A model generated the notes under the pieces. That model searched no databases. It was not told where the DNA came from and saw only the letters and a list, made by a program, of their open reading frames with translations. Both the position numbers and the translations under genes were made by a program. A stretch of 64,000 nucleotides of DNA from Dasyornis broadbenti (lineage: Eukaryota; Chordata; Aves; Passeriformes; Dasyornithidae). Location of the stretch: assembly GCA_013397935.1 (NCBI GenBank), contig VZRN01001171.1, positions 62,001 through 126,000 on the forward strand, given 5' to 3'. Below are positions 12,059 through 23,378 of the stretch, one piece after another. Each line of letters opens with the position of its first letter. The first letter of the stretch is position 1.

Positions 12059-13096
12059 CTATTTCTATTAGTGTAATTAATCCCTCTTGCAAATTAATCT
12101 GAACTGGTCAGAAAAATTAGAGAAAGATGAGGCTGCAGGAAAGTATCTGATTTCCTCCTTTCCAATACTGCAACATTGAAGATGATGGCTAGTTAAGGGC
12201 ACTCCCAGAACTACTCTTTCCAGGTTGTTTGACTCGACTGCGCTGATTGCATCCTGGTATTAAAACACAAAACAGCTTTATATGCTGTGACGAGAAGCAC
12301 AGAGATACTACTTCTTCCTTGGTGTCCTGTCATGCCACTCGCTATCATGTTCTGAATGTGCCCACACAACACTTAAAGGCAGAAGGAAGCTTGTTCTCTT
12401 TGTGGTTCCAGTTGGCTGGCAGGGAGCCAGCTCCTATCTGAAGGGAGTGCAACTTTTCAGTTTAATTCAGTGTCAGACTTAACACAATTCTGCTGTGTCT
12501 ACAAGTCTTATGTTTTTCCCTAGGTTTGTTGGGCAGCTTGGAGCTCATGAAGTATGACCTTTTCTTGAATAGGTGACATAACTGTACTCTTTATCACATA
12601 TGCCTTTTTTTTTTCCTGTTTGGCAAGCAATGAATTGAGATTCTTCTTAGAAACTTTAAGGCTCTTCACTTTTTCTGCACTACCTACACGCCTGAACCCA
12701 TTTTCTGTTTGGAACTTTTAACAACAACAGTTAATGGTTTTGGCTTTTTTGTGTTCATTTGCTCTGTTACTGCAGCACTTAAAGAATGGGATATGGAAGA
12801 AAACCAAAGTAAAATATTTGCAATTTAGAAAATTTGTAGCTAACTTTAAAACTGGCAAATCTAACCCAGAGATTTTATATCTGTGCCATGACAGTTTAAT
12901 TCACATTCCATTTGCAAACTAGGCATCCAGAAAACAAGAGACGTGCCTGTGGGAAGTCATGTAAGTGACTGGTTAATCATAGCGGATTGAAGGAGTAGTA
13001 CTGCCCCCAAACTTTGGCTGGAAACCTCAACTCCATTTTTCTCTCTAACCCTCAGTGTTACTAAAGTGAGAACCTACCTGTAGGATGGCCTCTCCT
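12059..13096. other. Unique noncoding stretch between two open-frame blocks
   Basis: The minus-strand frame that is open on either side is frequently stopped here. No repeat family was recognised. An isolated good 5' splice-like site on minus, CTACAG followed by GTAGGTT, lies near 13078. No supported gene. Confidence 0.4.
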
Positions 13097-13910
13097 TCAT
13101 CCATCCTCTTCGGCCATAAAGAAGTGTGTAATAAAAGTGCAGGACTGAACATGAGAGATGTTGGAAAAGGACAGAGCAGCACCAACAGTCTGGAGAGTAA
13201 AACTGTGAAACTCAGGCAGCTTCCAGGACTGGCTTATGAGCCTGTATGTGTAATGCAACCAAGTCCAAACATCAAGTGACAGACCAGTAGTGGCTGAGAA
13301 ACAGTGAGTGGAAGCAGGAATTTGAAGTACCTGTGGTTAGCCTGAGCTCTGCAGGGGCCGTTCAAACATGATTTTGTGCTCTACATGAAAGTTTTGGGTC
13401 TGTGCATTGGCTGCATGCTTTCTATATTTATCAGAAAGGGCCACTACTTGCAGGAACGGAGTTGGTGGCAGGCCACCTAATTCCTTTGACTCTATAACTG
13501 GAATAGCTAAAGAAGCCAAAGTAACATTTTGTTTACTGTCTTTATTACGCTTTTCTAAGGGAGTAGTGATATTCTTGAGAATACAAACAGAATTCATTTT
13601 TATCAGCAACACTAATTTTATGCTGGTTTCAGAAGCTTGGAAGTGATCTTTATCAGAAACTGGACACTGATCTTTTTGAAAGAAGACATGATGACATTAT
13701 GATGTTGCAGGTGTTAATCAGATCTGCTTGCTGTCGGGCAGGTTCTGTGTTCCCTGGATAATCTGAAACCTTGGCCACTGTTTTGTCTCTTAGCAAAGCC
13801 AGCTGTGCTTTTACAACTATGCAAGTGAGAAGTGACTCTTTATTCAAGGTTTGTCTAGATAGCTCTGGTAATTTCTACACATCTGTTAACTGGGGCTGAA
13901 AATTATTCAT
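13097..13910 (-). pseudogene. Possible decayed coding sequence, unknown family
   Basis: The minus strand is unusually free of stops. One frame runs from 13910 to 13653 with a single TAG at 13875-13877. An overlapping frame runs from 13696 to 13097 with one TAA at 13337-13339, so about 199 codons hold only one internal stop. Joining the two needs a frame change near 13700. The translated composition is ordinary (charged, few long runs; for example VVALSDKYRKHAANAQTQNF), but I recognise no domain. It could be an old retrogene, a retroelement relic or chance. A rough uniform-composition estimate puts such a stretch well within what 64 kb in six frames could produce by chance, so this is weak. 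Confidence 0.2.
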
Positions 13911-14608
13911 TAATTGGCAGTGTTCTCTGTAGCAAGAAAATATGATCCCAGTTGTAAGAACAAAGTGTGACCTGCTGCTTTTTAGCACCAGACCTATATT
14001 TCAATATTTGTAGTAATTTGTTTGAAGGGCTCGGTCTGGACCCCCATTAAAATGCATTTTTTTAACACTTGCTCCAAAACCTGATAACAGTTTCTTTTTT
14101 AAAATGTGCAAGGCTGTGATTTACAGCCCCTGCTCTCCAGCTCTGGGTGGCTCTGTCAAGACCCACGGCTCCTTCAGCACGTCGGTGTTTTGGCAGGTGT
14201 GATAGCAGTGCCTGCTCTCTGTCTTTTGATTCTGCAACAGTTTCTTGTCTATCAAAGATCACGTTGATCATGAGTTTCATTATCTAAAAGGATTTTCTTG
14301 TGTATGTGTGTGTTGCTACAATTTTAACACTTTTAATTTTGAATTCTGAAAGGTGTGGTGTTGTTACTTATTTTAAGGAAATCTTTACTTGAGATGAGAG
14401 GTTGCTATGTGGTCATTCTTTTAATTGGTTACCTATTTTTAGTTTCTCTTTTGTTGTTGTGGTTGGAGGAATAGAACTGATGTGTGTGCAGGATCAGCCT
14501 CTGACTTGTCTTTGGTTCCTCACTGTGTGCGTAAGAACTCAGGGGACTTGCAGATTTAGCAGTTTGTTCTGCTTAGTTGGAAGATCTGATGTTAACCATG
14601 ATAGTTAC

Positions 14609-14627
14609 ATATATATATATATATATA
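14609..14627. repeat. (AT)n microsatellite
   Basis: About nine and a half perfect AT units. Confidence 0.9.
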
Positions 14628-15499
14628 AAACTTCTGCCTGCTCTTCACATCAAGGAAAAAGATAAGCTGTGGATTTTGCTCCTTTGGCTTCATTTGGGGC
14701 TGGATTAGAGAACAAGGCAATAAAAGATTACCTTGTTCTTCACTACTGTTTTTCTCTCATTCATCTTCATGATTATTTGTTTCAAACCAATGCGTGTAGC
14801 AGTCTCAAGACCATGTTTTCAGTGATCTTGACTTTGCTGCTGTTTTTTGACTGAAGTTTAAAATCTTTTAATTCAAACTTCTTTAAAATTTCTTGTGGGT
14901 GAAGGAGTCATTAATCATATCTTTCAGAATTCAATATTATTTAGTTTTGTAGATTGACTGTAATGAATGTTGCCATCTCTTTGCAGAATTTAATATGTTT
15001 CTTTTATTGGAGATTATGGAATGCATTTTATAGCTGGGGAAGAGGAAACCACGGGGAAGTACATTTTTTTTCTGCCACCAAGTCAGACGACCTCATTGCC
15101 CAGACACAGGGCTCTGTTACCATTCTTCATCTAGCGTTTTTAATAATTGCATGGCTGCCACCTCAGTTTGATTTGGAAGACTTCACCAGAAATTGGCAGC
15201 TACAGGAGGGATGCTCCTTCCTGTCTGTCTGCCGAGGCTTGTCCTCACATGTACCTCTGGCATTCCGTTTGCCAGGTTTGATTCTGGATTGGAAAGGGCC
15301 TTTCTACTGCAACTCGGATTTGCTCTGTCTGTCTATGACATTTCAAATTTGTATTTACTTTCCAAAGTACCCAGTCACTGCCAGATTCTGATAAAGATTC
15401 AATGTGAATTCCTGTTCAAGACATGCAGCTAATATTTATGCAGCCTTTAGTTTCTTCTCTAAACTTTACAAGAAGCTTAAAAATGTAGAAACTTCCTTA

Positions 15500-15530
15500 G
15501 ATGATGATGATATCATTATTATTATTATTG
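15500..15530. repeat. Compound (GAT)n-(ATT)n microsatellite
   Basis: Four GAT-type units run into TATCATT and then several ATT units. The junction makes the small palindrome ATGATATCAT. Confidence 0.85.
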
Positions 15531-16457
15531 GTTGGTGTTATGTTGTACAAAATTTTAAGCACTGCAAAGAGTAAAGGACGATACAGATGTGACAGAAAAT
15601 GCATGGGATATAATCAGACAAAATATATGCAGCTGATGATTATGTGACTGCTAAATGAAAACAAAGGAAAATGTGAAAAGAAACAGTAGGTAAATAAGGA
15701 TCATTTTATAAAGCACTGACAGGAACCTAACGTATCAGGATGGAAAATCATACATAACTTTAGCGTATGTTTCAAGGAGGTTTTTGGAGTATCCGCAGAA
15801 TGAACATAAATATGTAATCTGTGCCAGAGGAATGTTTTCCCAGTGCCAGGTAATTTTTTGTTGTCCTGATTTTTTAAAATCCTGCTAATCTAGATGACAT
15901 TAAAAAAAGGCACAAAACCCTCTTGTCTACATTGTTTTCAATATGTTTTTTTTTCTAACTCTGTCTGTTGACATCCCTGTCTTATCTTGGTTTTGAAACT
16001 GATGTTTTCTAGTCATGTCATTGAACTAACTAGTATATCTAGGCTCAAATTAAGGCAAGTTTTGGGGTCAAAGGAGAAGTTTACAAGAGGCCAGTTTTTC
16101 AGTGTTACAGGTGACTCTTATACTTGTGAAACTGTTATTTTTCCTCACTTCTCTGTGTCCCTTTTCTCTGCAATAAAGTGTATAAATCTGACCTTTATTA
16201 CATCTTCCTTTTCTTTTTTAGTTCAGCATGTGTGCTGTGTGCATTAGGAAAAAGGCATCATGTGGGTTTGTGTGAAAAGTGTGTGATATGGATCATTATC
16301 AATGATGAAATATTTTTTTCAGGCCACCCTTACATGAGTCATTGGAGGATATTATAAGGAACTAATTTACTGCTCTGTGAATCAGCTTTGGGATAGACCA
16401 GAATATGACCATTGGATTTCAGGACTGTTTGCTAAGCAGGGGTGGAGGTTGGAAGTC

Positions 16458-16795
16458 ATTATAGAGTCATAAATGGCAGAGTGAAAAGGAACCTTTAAAG
16501 ATCATCTAATCCAATCCCAATGCTGTGGACAGAAACATATTCCATAGACTAGGTTGCTCAAACCCATCCAGCCTGACCTTGATAACTTCCAGTGATGGAG
16601 CAACCACAGCGTCTCCAGGCAACCTGTTCTAGTGTTTCACTGCCCTCATAACAATAAATTTGTTCCTTATGTCCAGGAACAATTTAAAACCATTGCTTTC
16701 TGCCTTGTCACTGCAGATCTTGGTAAGAAGTCTCTCTCTGTTTTTATTATAGCCCTCTTCATATACTGAAAGGCCAAAATATTGCTTTCCAGTGC
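16458..16795 (-). mobile_element. CR1 LINE 3' fragment (about 340 bp)
   Basis: On the minus strand this is the 3' part of a diverged CR1. On + it reads, in order, the degenerate octamer end (AGAGTCATAAATGG), AACCTTTAAAGATCATCTAA, the conserved block GTTGCTCAAACCCATCCAGC, a block near AGCAACCACAGCGTCTCC, and then AACAATTTAAAACCATTGC towards the 5' side. No intact ORF2 remains. The divergence indicates an old insertion. Confidence 0.9.
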
Positions 16796-17640
16796 AGCTT
16801 GTATAAGGACTTTGCTGTGTGGGTCACTGATTATTGTTTTGTTTGTTGCCAACACAGCCCTGTAAGTATATAATATCTCTACTTGTCCCTACTTTCATAT
16901 TGTTTCTGCTCCTCTAACCATCCTGTCTTGCCTTTGCAGGCTTCCTGTGCATGTCTGCTCTCTGCTGTTCAGTCCTGACCTGGCCTCCTCAAGCCTTGCT
17001 GTCTTCTCACAGTCCTTCCTTCACTTCTGTTCCAGCTAATCCTAAATTCATTACCCATGATAATCTGACTCTTATTCTTTTTTTTCCCTTCAGTAATGCA
17101 ATATCCTAAAGTTATTTCTTCACAGGCCAACCTTTGCATTTCTTTTCTGTTGAACTTCTGCTTTCTTGTCAAAGTTTTTTTCCTCCTCCTTCCCTTTTAT
17201 CTCAGGTCTAATGGACTACCAGATCCTGATTATTATTGTTTCCTCCCTCTCTTGTGCTTTCCGTCCTGAGCCTTATGTGTCTGCAATGGTCTCTTTAACC
17301 AGCCAAAAAATCTGATTTTCAGGTTTAATGAACCCATCTTGTGGGGATAGGTAGTTCTCTGCTCATGCCTTTTTTTTCTTTTTTTTTTTTTTCAAGAGAT
17401 CCTGCCTCAACTGATACATTTCAGTCCCTTTATTTAGCTTCCTATCCCTCTTCTTTTCTTGCTTTTCCCCTAAGCACCTTCTTTCTCTCTTTGGATGTCT
17501 CAGGAGAGAGTCGCTGCTAATGCAGGAAAGCCCCTGCCTCCCATTCTCAGTCCTTTCTTGCTTTAGCCTCAGTGCAGCTGGATCTACGGGCTGACTTCAC
17601 CGGTTATTGCCTGAGGGAGTGTGCTCTGCAACATCCACAT
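16796..17640. other. Pyrimidine-rich noncoding stretch
   Basis: The + strand is rich in C/T, especially at about 17150-17560 (many CTTCC, TCCTCC and CTCTT units). It offers many splice-acceptor-like sites but no exon I can support. Confidence 0.45.
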
Positions 17641-20600
17641 GTCAGCGAGCTGGCCAACTGTTGCTGTTGAAAGATGTGATTTATAATAGATATATTTGTC
17701 TCATAGCATTAGACTTCGGCCTAAAGAGAGAGCTAAGTGGAGAAAGTATAGACCTTAGCTGAAATATAATGTGCAGCTGTTCTCCAAACATACTGTGTTT
17801 ATGATCCAGGATAATTCAGCTAAAACGATCTGGAAACCTTCCAGATATAAAATGTGTCATTTAATGGTTATACTTCTTGTTTTCTGAAGCAGTAGTAAGC
17901 TTGCACTCTTTCACTTTTTGATAGGTGAACCAGCTGGACCTCAGAGTCCTGGAAGGGCTGGTTTGTAAGAACAAAAGATCTCAGTTAATTTGGACAGGCT
18001 ATATCTTTTCCAAGAGCTGGGCCATACACCTGGTGGGTGAGAACTTCTCCAAAGGAGCCAGAGTATGGCTGGAAAACACTTCATTCCACCCTTTGGAGTA
18101 ATAGTGTTGTACTGACAGGGGAAAAAATTCAGCATGATAGATACCACTCAAAATCACTCTGGACAATTTTGTTTTCACCAGCAAATGATGAGGGATCAGC
18201 TCATAGTGCAAGGACTGGAATGTGGCCAGGACAATGGAGATGGCTAGACAAGTTACTTATGTGCCTGAGACGCTTGGCCTGAGCCTGATGTTGCTTTTTT
18301 TTTTCCCCCCTCTCTGTAACCTCTGAAGAGTGGAACTGACTTGCCTATTAATAGCGCACTGTAACAGTGGTATGTAAAGGAGCTAAATCACATTTGTGCT
18401 TCCATCCCTTAACACACTATTCAATACAAAATGCCAAAATATGTGACTAATAAAAGGTGCAAAATTTTTGTGAAGTATGTCAATAGGTTTTCTGTGTTCT
18501 CATTTCCACTTAAAAGTTATTTCTAATACTCCAAACAGAAAGCACTGTACATGGCAGTAACCTTTCTGTGCCTTTACTAGAGAGCTGCAGGATAATATCT
18601 GTTTGTTAGCTTTCTGTCAACTTCAATCAGAAGTGCTGAATTTTAACCCTAGAACACTTCGACTGATGTGGAAGATTATGATCTCTGGCCTGTGCTCCAG
18701 AACAGAGGGAAATTGAAATGGCAGACTTGTAAAAATATTGTGTCAGTCAATATTTGTCTTTACACAAACGTCCTGAGGTAGGAAAGTGTTGTAGGTGTTC
18801 AGCTCTAGGAGATGTCTAGTAATTAGGTGGCAGTAGGTTTTGTTTTTCTGTCTCCAGCTTGACTCAAGATGCTGCCTAACAATGTTATCTGTATGCTTGC
18901 TGCCACTAGAAGGGCAACCCTGGTTCTGACTGCATGCTGGGTCTTCCTCTATTGAAAATGACCTGATTCACCCCAAAATGAGAACAGTTTTCTGTTGCTC
19001 AGAGGAGTGAACTGGCTTGCAAAGCATCGGAGTGGACAAAGAAGGGTGAAGGTGGAGTGGATCCATCTGCTCTGTGACAAGTACACTCTTCACTTAGCTC
19101 CTCCTCCTTGGTTGACATCGCAAATGCCACTTGGTATAGCAAATTCAGGTGGAATTCAAAGCAGCAATAGGAAGATGCTTGATGTCCCATCCTTCCCCTG
19201 TTGCCAGAGGCAATGTAGTGTCTCAGAAAATAGTCTGAATAGTCTTCACAATGGTACAGTGTGAGCAAGACCGTGTATTTGCCGTGACCTTGGACCAGGC
19301 AGTGATGGAACTATTCAGATGCTAGTTCCTTGAACTGTTCACTCTGCACTTGCCACAAGAGGCTGCAGTTCAAGTGGGTGGAAACAGAACCTGATCACCT
19401 GAGGTGTCAGACTGCTCTGATAGTGGGCAGGGCCATCCCACCAGCTCCAGCAGCTCTGCTGCACACAGCTCAGGCAGGAAAGAGTTGGGTATTAAGGGAA
19501 GGGAGGGAGAAGCGACGAGTGGAAAGGATAGAAAGAAACGTGGCAGGGGAAAAAGTAAAAACAAATGGTGAAAAGGAGAAATGGAGTAGAAAAAACCCTT
19601 GCATGTGTTTTATGTTGCCATTAGATTTCAGAAGGACAATGCAGTAAAAAAATGTAACAAAAGTTAATTACTCAGATTCCCAAAGCTCTGGTCTGATTGC
19701 CCTGCACTGCAGTGCCTGAAGGATTCTCCTCCATGTTTTGCTGAGAATGTTTTGGATGGTCAGCTGTAGATTTGGCTTTGGTGTGAGGTGGTAGGGAGGG
19801 TCACACTATCTGTGGACAGCTGGCAGGAGCACCCTCCACTGTTGCTCCTCCAGCCCTGCCTTAGGTAGGAGACAATGTGAGAGTTATGCCTGATCTTGTT
19901 GCTTGCTTGTTCTGTGGGCCACCATGGGAGCTGGGCATTTGGGATCTCTCTTCTTCTGCTTCTGGTGTTGGTTTGTTTATCCACTGTCTGCAGCAGGGAG
20001 CAAGGAGAAGGGTGCATATTTTGAAATGTGACAGAATAGGGTGTGAGGTGAGAGGATTTATGTACCAGTCTGACCTGAACAAAGACTTGAGGTCCAGCAG
20101 TTGACTTTGGGCGGAGCCATTTTCAGGGAAGTCTTCGGAGAGGGTTTGTATCTACATTACTGTTCTAGTCCCTGGCTGCTTAGCTGAAGCAAACCTCTTA
20201 CTACGGTTTTAATTTGCATTTTTAGTCATAGACCTTGAATCACAGACTCTGAGTTCTTTACCAGTAAAACTAAGCAAAAAGTTGCTCTTTATTTGCTAAT
20301 GGATGTTCACACCATGAGACCAAACTAGAAATAGAATGAACTGAAACACCACAAAATGCATATGGTATAGTTACGGACATTGTGTTTTTATTTAGGGGGA
20401 AAGTTTTATACAGAAAAATAGCCTTTGTATATTTCTTGTTCACTGTATTTCAGTGGCTTGATGTTCTTTTCCTTTCAAGGGTATGTGGCTATAGTTACAG
20501 GTGATGAAATGTAGACTGGGGAACAGCCTGTGGAAGAAGGGCTGGTGGTAGAGGAGGTCTGTTTCTGTGTGAAATGCTGATTCCAAGTGGATCCACAGGG

Positions 20601-21637
20601 ACTGGCAGATTTCCAAACCCTGAGCTGGGTGCTATGTGATCCCTGTGCCAGACAGCGAGAGTGTCGCCATGTTAGCATGTGTTTATACTAGCATTGTTGT
20701 TTTGACTTTGTTATTTATAATTTGACTGAATTGCTAAAATTATTACTCACTCTTAGGCCAATAGCTATTGCACCAGATGGCAAAAGTGATCGTGCTATGA
20801 CTCTGCTTTGCCTTGTTTAAGAGTTCTCAGCATCCAACTGTGCTTGCAAAAAAATGTAATCCTCTTACTACTGAGCACTTCTGGAGGTTTGACTGCTTTA
20901 TTGAGGTACTTTAATAAGCATAAAGTTTCAAAAAATCTAATTAGATTTTTTAAATCTGCATGTACTATGTCATATGAACTTGCAGTACAGCTAAGCTTGT
21001 TCTGTACACGCTTTATGGAAACTTATGTCAGCTATTCTGAGCGTACACACACTTGCACAAGAGCTGGCCTTAGTTTCATTAACATATGAAAACTGAAGAA
21101 ATTTTGTAAATGGATGAATTGCAAAAAAAGTTAATTTTATTCCAGTCCCTGGGAATATTCATTGGTACTATTTAATCAGCTTGTGGACATACAGTGTTGG
21201 TGGCTTCTATGAGAACACATACAGCTAGGTAAAAATGATGGAACAAATGATAGTTATGTTACGATGGCAATAAAATTGCAAGTGGTACTGATGGTGCTTT
21301 CATGTAATAAGGTACCACTTGTATATTAATTAGTTTGGGCCTCATGCCAACCTATATCTGATTTTAGGTCCATTTTTAATAGATTGGTTTGGTGTGTGCA
21401 TGTGTGACATTTGTGCACTGCAAAATCTTCTAATGTAAATGGGTTCAAGGTGTGACTGAATTCTCTGTCAAATGTTGGAAGTGTCTTTAAAGAAAACCAG
21501 GCTGTATCCCATAGTTAGATCAGCATGATTCTAAATAACTAGCCAGGGAGTATATACTAGGTATTTAGACAAGATAATCATCTAGATATGTTTTACAGGA
21601 TTAACGTATTTGTGTGAGAATTAAAATTCAAGTTATT
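17641..21637. other. Unique stretch, no recognised gene
   Basis: Mixed composition. A purine-rich tract on + lies at about 19492-19595 (a polypyrimidine tract on minus). It is followed on minus by AG and a short open segment ending at CTCAG-GTGATC near 19401, which looks exon-like but has no partner. Several 65-90-codon frames on minus (19000-20680) show no known domain. No interspersed repeat was recognised. Confidence 0.4.
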
Positions 21638-22039
21638 TTTATTGTTTATTGAAGAACATGAAAACCCATGATCCAATTTGCGGTGTATCAACTTGGTTAT
21701 GGTAGGAGGAGCTTCATGGACAATATGTTTTTTAGAGCTATCCCATTAGGAGCTGCAGGGAGTCTGCTCTGAGATGTTTGTAAGTTTGTGCATGAGGGTT
21801 ATGCTGGGCTTTCCCTTGGCCTGGCAAGAAGGGTGTGAAGAAGATTTGGTTGTCAGCATCTTATGGAAACAGCACTCACTGTAGGTTTTGGAGGGAGATG
21901 TTGCAGATGTCACCTTAGCAGGAGGGCTGATGTAAAAGGAAGAATGGGGTGAAGGAGGATACTTCTGTACAGCAGCAGGAGATGTCAGAAGAGTGGTGTA
22001 GTCTTCCATGGCTTCTGCTATCTGTATGTGTTGTTTTTG
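21638..22039 (-). CDS. Candidate terminal exon, unknown protein
   Basis: On the minus strand a long T tract ending in AG (22040-22041 on +) looks like a strong 3' splice site. Directly after it a frame is open for 97 codons, 22039 to the TAA at 21746-21748. It contains an ATG at 22007-22009 in good context (GCCATGG). The predicted peptide is rich in Ser, Thr, Pro and Lys (for example YPPSPHSSFYISPPAKVTSA) and probably disordered. Two overlapping AATAAA signals on minus (21645-21650 and 21638-21643) lie about 100 bases past the stop, which would suit a short 3' UTR. No upstream exon and no homologue were recognised. The T tract is an A-rich simple run on +, so the splice signal may be fortuitous. 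Confidence 0.22.
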
Positions 22040-22439
22040 CTAAAAAAAAAAACCAAAAAAACAGGGAGAAGAAATGACAATGCTCTTAGTTTTACTCTGA
22101 GACTGTGATTCACTTTTCAGACTGTTTTCAGAGTTGCTTTGAAAGAGCTTCCACAATAATATTTAAAGATAAAATTGACTAGGTTTCTATTAAAGAAGTG
22201 TAACAAATTTCTCTGCTTAACTGACTAAAATCCAAGCAGGTATGCATTTGAACCAGTAAATTATTATATTAAATTTTTGTATCTGTGCTGAGCCTGTGTG
22301 AAGGGCAGACATGGGAACAGAATACTGTCACTAAGCTCTGCCTTCAGGGACCACAGTGGCACATTTTGGAGCTATCTACAGGCCACCATTGCAATCAATA
22401 TTTACTGTAATCACAAATGAAATGAGGGAGCCTTAAAGT

Positions 22440-22650
22440 GGTGGGTGCATTTAATAAGATGTTACAATAACATAGCAATGAATTGAGGATTAATCGAAAC
22501 TTCTTAAACTGGTGCTGAATTGATTTAGTGATTAGCATTTGGCTTAGTAGTGTAAGACTGTTGACAATAATTTATTTAAAAAATTGCATTGCAATTTCCT
22601 CTTAATTGCACATGGTGTGCTTCAGGGTGGCAGGAAAGATATTAAAATAT
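22440..22650. promoter_or_regulatory. Candidate conserved noncoding element
   Basis: An AT-rich unique block with closely packed TGATT and TTAAT motifs and an inverted repeat AAATTGCA-T-TGCAATTT (22581-22597), which holds C/EBP- and octamer-like half sites. It has no open frame and no repeat signature. The regulatory reading is inference from texture only. Confidence 0.22.
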
Positions 22651-22661
22651 GAGTAACAGAT

Positions 22662-23378
22662 GTGATGTTTGTTAATGGAGCATCACATCCTGTATATTTT
22701 CCTCATCCTGTTATTTATTTATCTTTTAGAAAGAGAAAATCCACTTCTTCCTATGAAGTGTCTGTTTTTGTTTTTTTCTTTTTCCAGAGGGCTGAACTAG
22801 TCATCTTTTCTCATAAATCAGTAAGTGGAGAACAGCCAAGTATAGTGGTTATGTACCATAACATTATTATTACTGTGGGGTTATTAAGTCTCAATTTGGC
22901 CTTCAGAATTTTAGATGTGCACCACTGTTTGGGATCTGAGCTAAAGATGCCTGGAGATAACGAAAACTTTTGCATTCGTGTCTGTGAACTTTCTAAAAAA
23001 TCCTTTATAGCTATATTCTGCCAGGTGTGTTCTGTTCCAGATGTTCCAGGTAAACTTGCTCTTATATTTACCAGCTATGACAACATGTGCAGATATATTC
23101 TTGTGTCCCGAGTTCTTATGTTGCTGCTGACACTTTTGCTCTTCCTTCTCGGTGCAGACACTGTCTCTCTTTTGTGCTATGGGATGAGGTGGCACCTGAA
23201 GGAAGCCAGAGTTCTTGGCGTTTCCTTAAAAGCAGATACCATTTTGGAGATCTGGTGGTGGGAAGATACTAACCATGTTTCCCAGCTATTTCTCTTACAG
23301 CCTCTTACCCTTTCCCTGGAGAAGAGCAGTGTCTTGGTTAAAGACTTGAAAGAAATTGTTACTTTAACTCATTGTTAG
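22662..23378 (+). CDS. 238-codon open frame, longest in window, unknown
   Basis: Uninterrupted from ATG to TAG. A strong 3' splice-like tract (T-rich, then TTTCCAG, AG at 22786-22787) falls in frame at residue 42, so the real coding part, if any, could start at residue 43. A hydrophobic stretch at residues about 145-166 (ILVSRVLMLLLTLLLFLLG) could span a membrane. Residues 198-200 are WWW. No domain was recognised, and no promoter or poly(A) signal close by was convincing. Against coding: no family match, unusual composition, and a minus-strand frame of 84 codons in the same place. For coding: on base composition alone a run this long is expected only about once in a hundred or more such windows, while all other frames here are near the chance limit. 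Confidence 0.22.
   Translation: MMFVNGASHPVYFPHPVIYLSFRKRKSTSSYEVSVFVFFFFQRAELVIFSHKSVSGEQPSIVVMYHNIIITVGLLSLNLAFRILDVHHCLGSELKMPGDNENFCIRVCELSKKSFIAIFCQVCSVPDVPGKLALIFTSYDNMCRYILVSRVLMLLLTLLLFLLGADTVSLLCYGMRWHLKEARVLGVSLKADTILEIWWWEDTNHVSQLFLLQPLTLSLEKSSVLVKDLKEIVTLTHC

Larger units (their letters stand above)
13911..16457. other. Unique noncoding stretch
   Basis: Contains microsatellites at 14609 and 15500 and a 145-codon open frame on + (14954-15391), which has no recognisable domain and is about as long as chance predicts for the window. No gene or interspersed repeat was recognised. Confidence 0.5.

Noticed and set aside
14954..15391. 145-codon open frame on +
   Set aside because: Length is about the chance maximum for this window and the peptide shows no domain or splice context.
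22941..23195. 84-codon minus frame opposite the 238-codon frame
   Set aside because: A shadow of the longer frame; no independent support.
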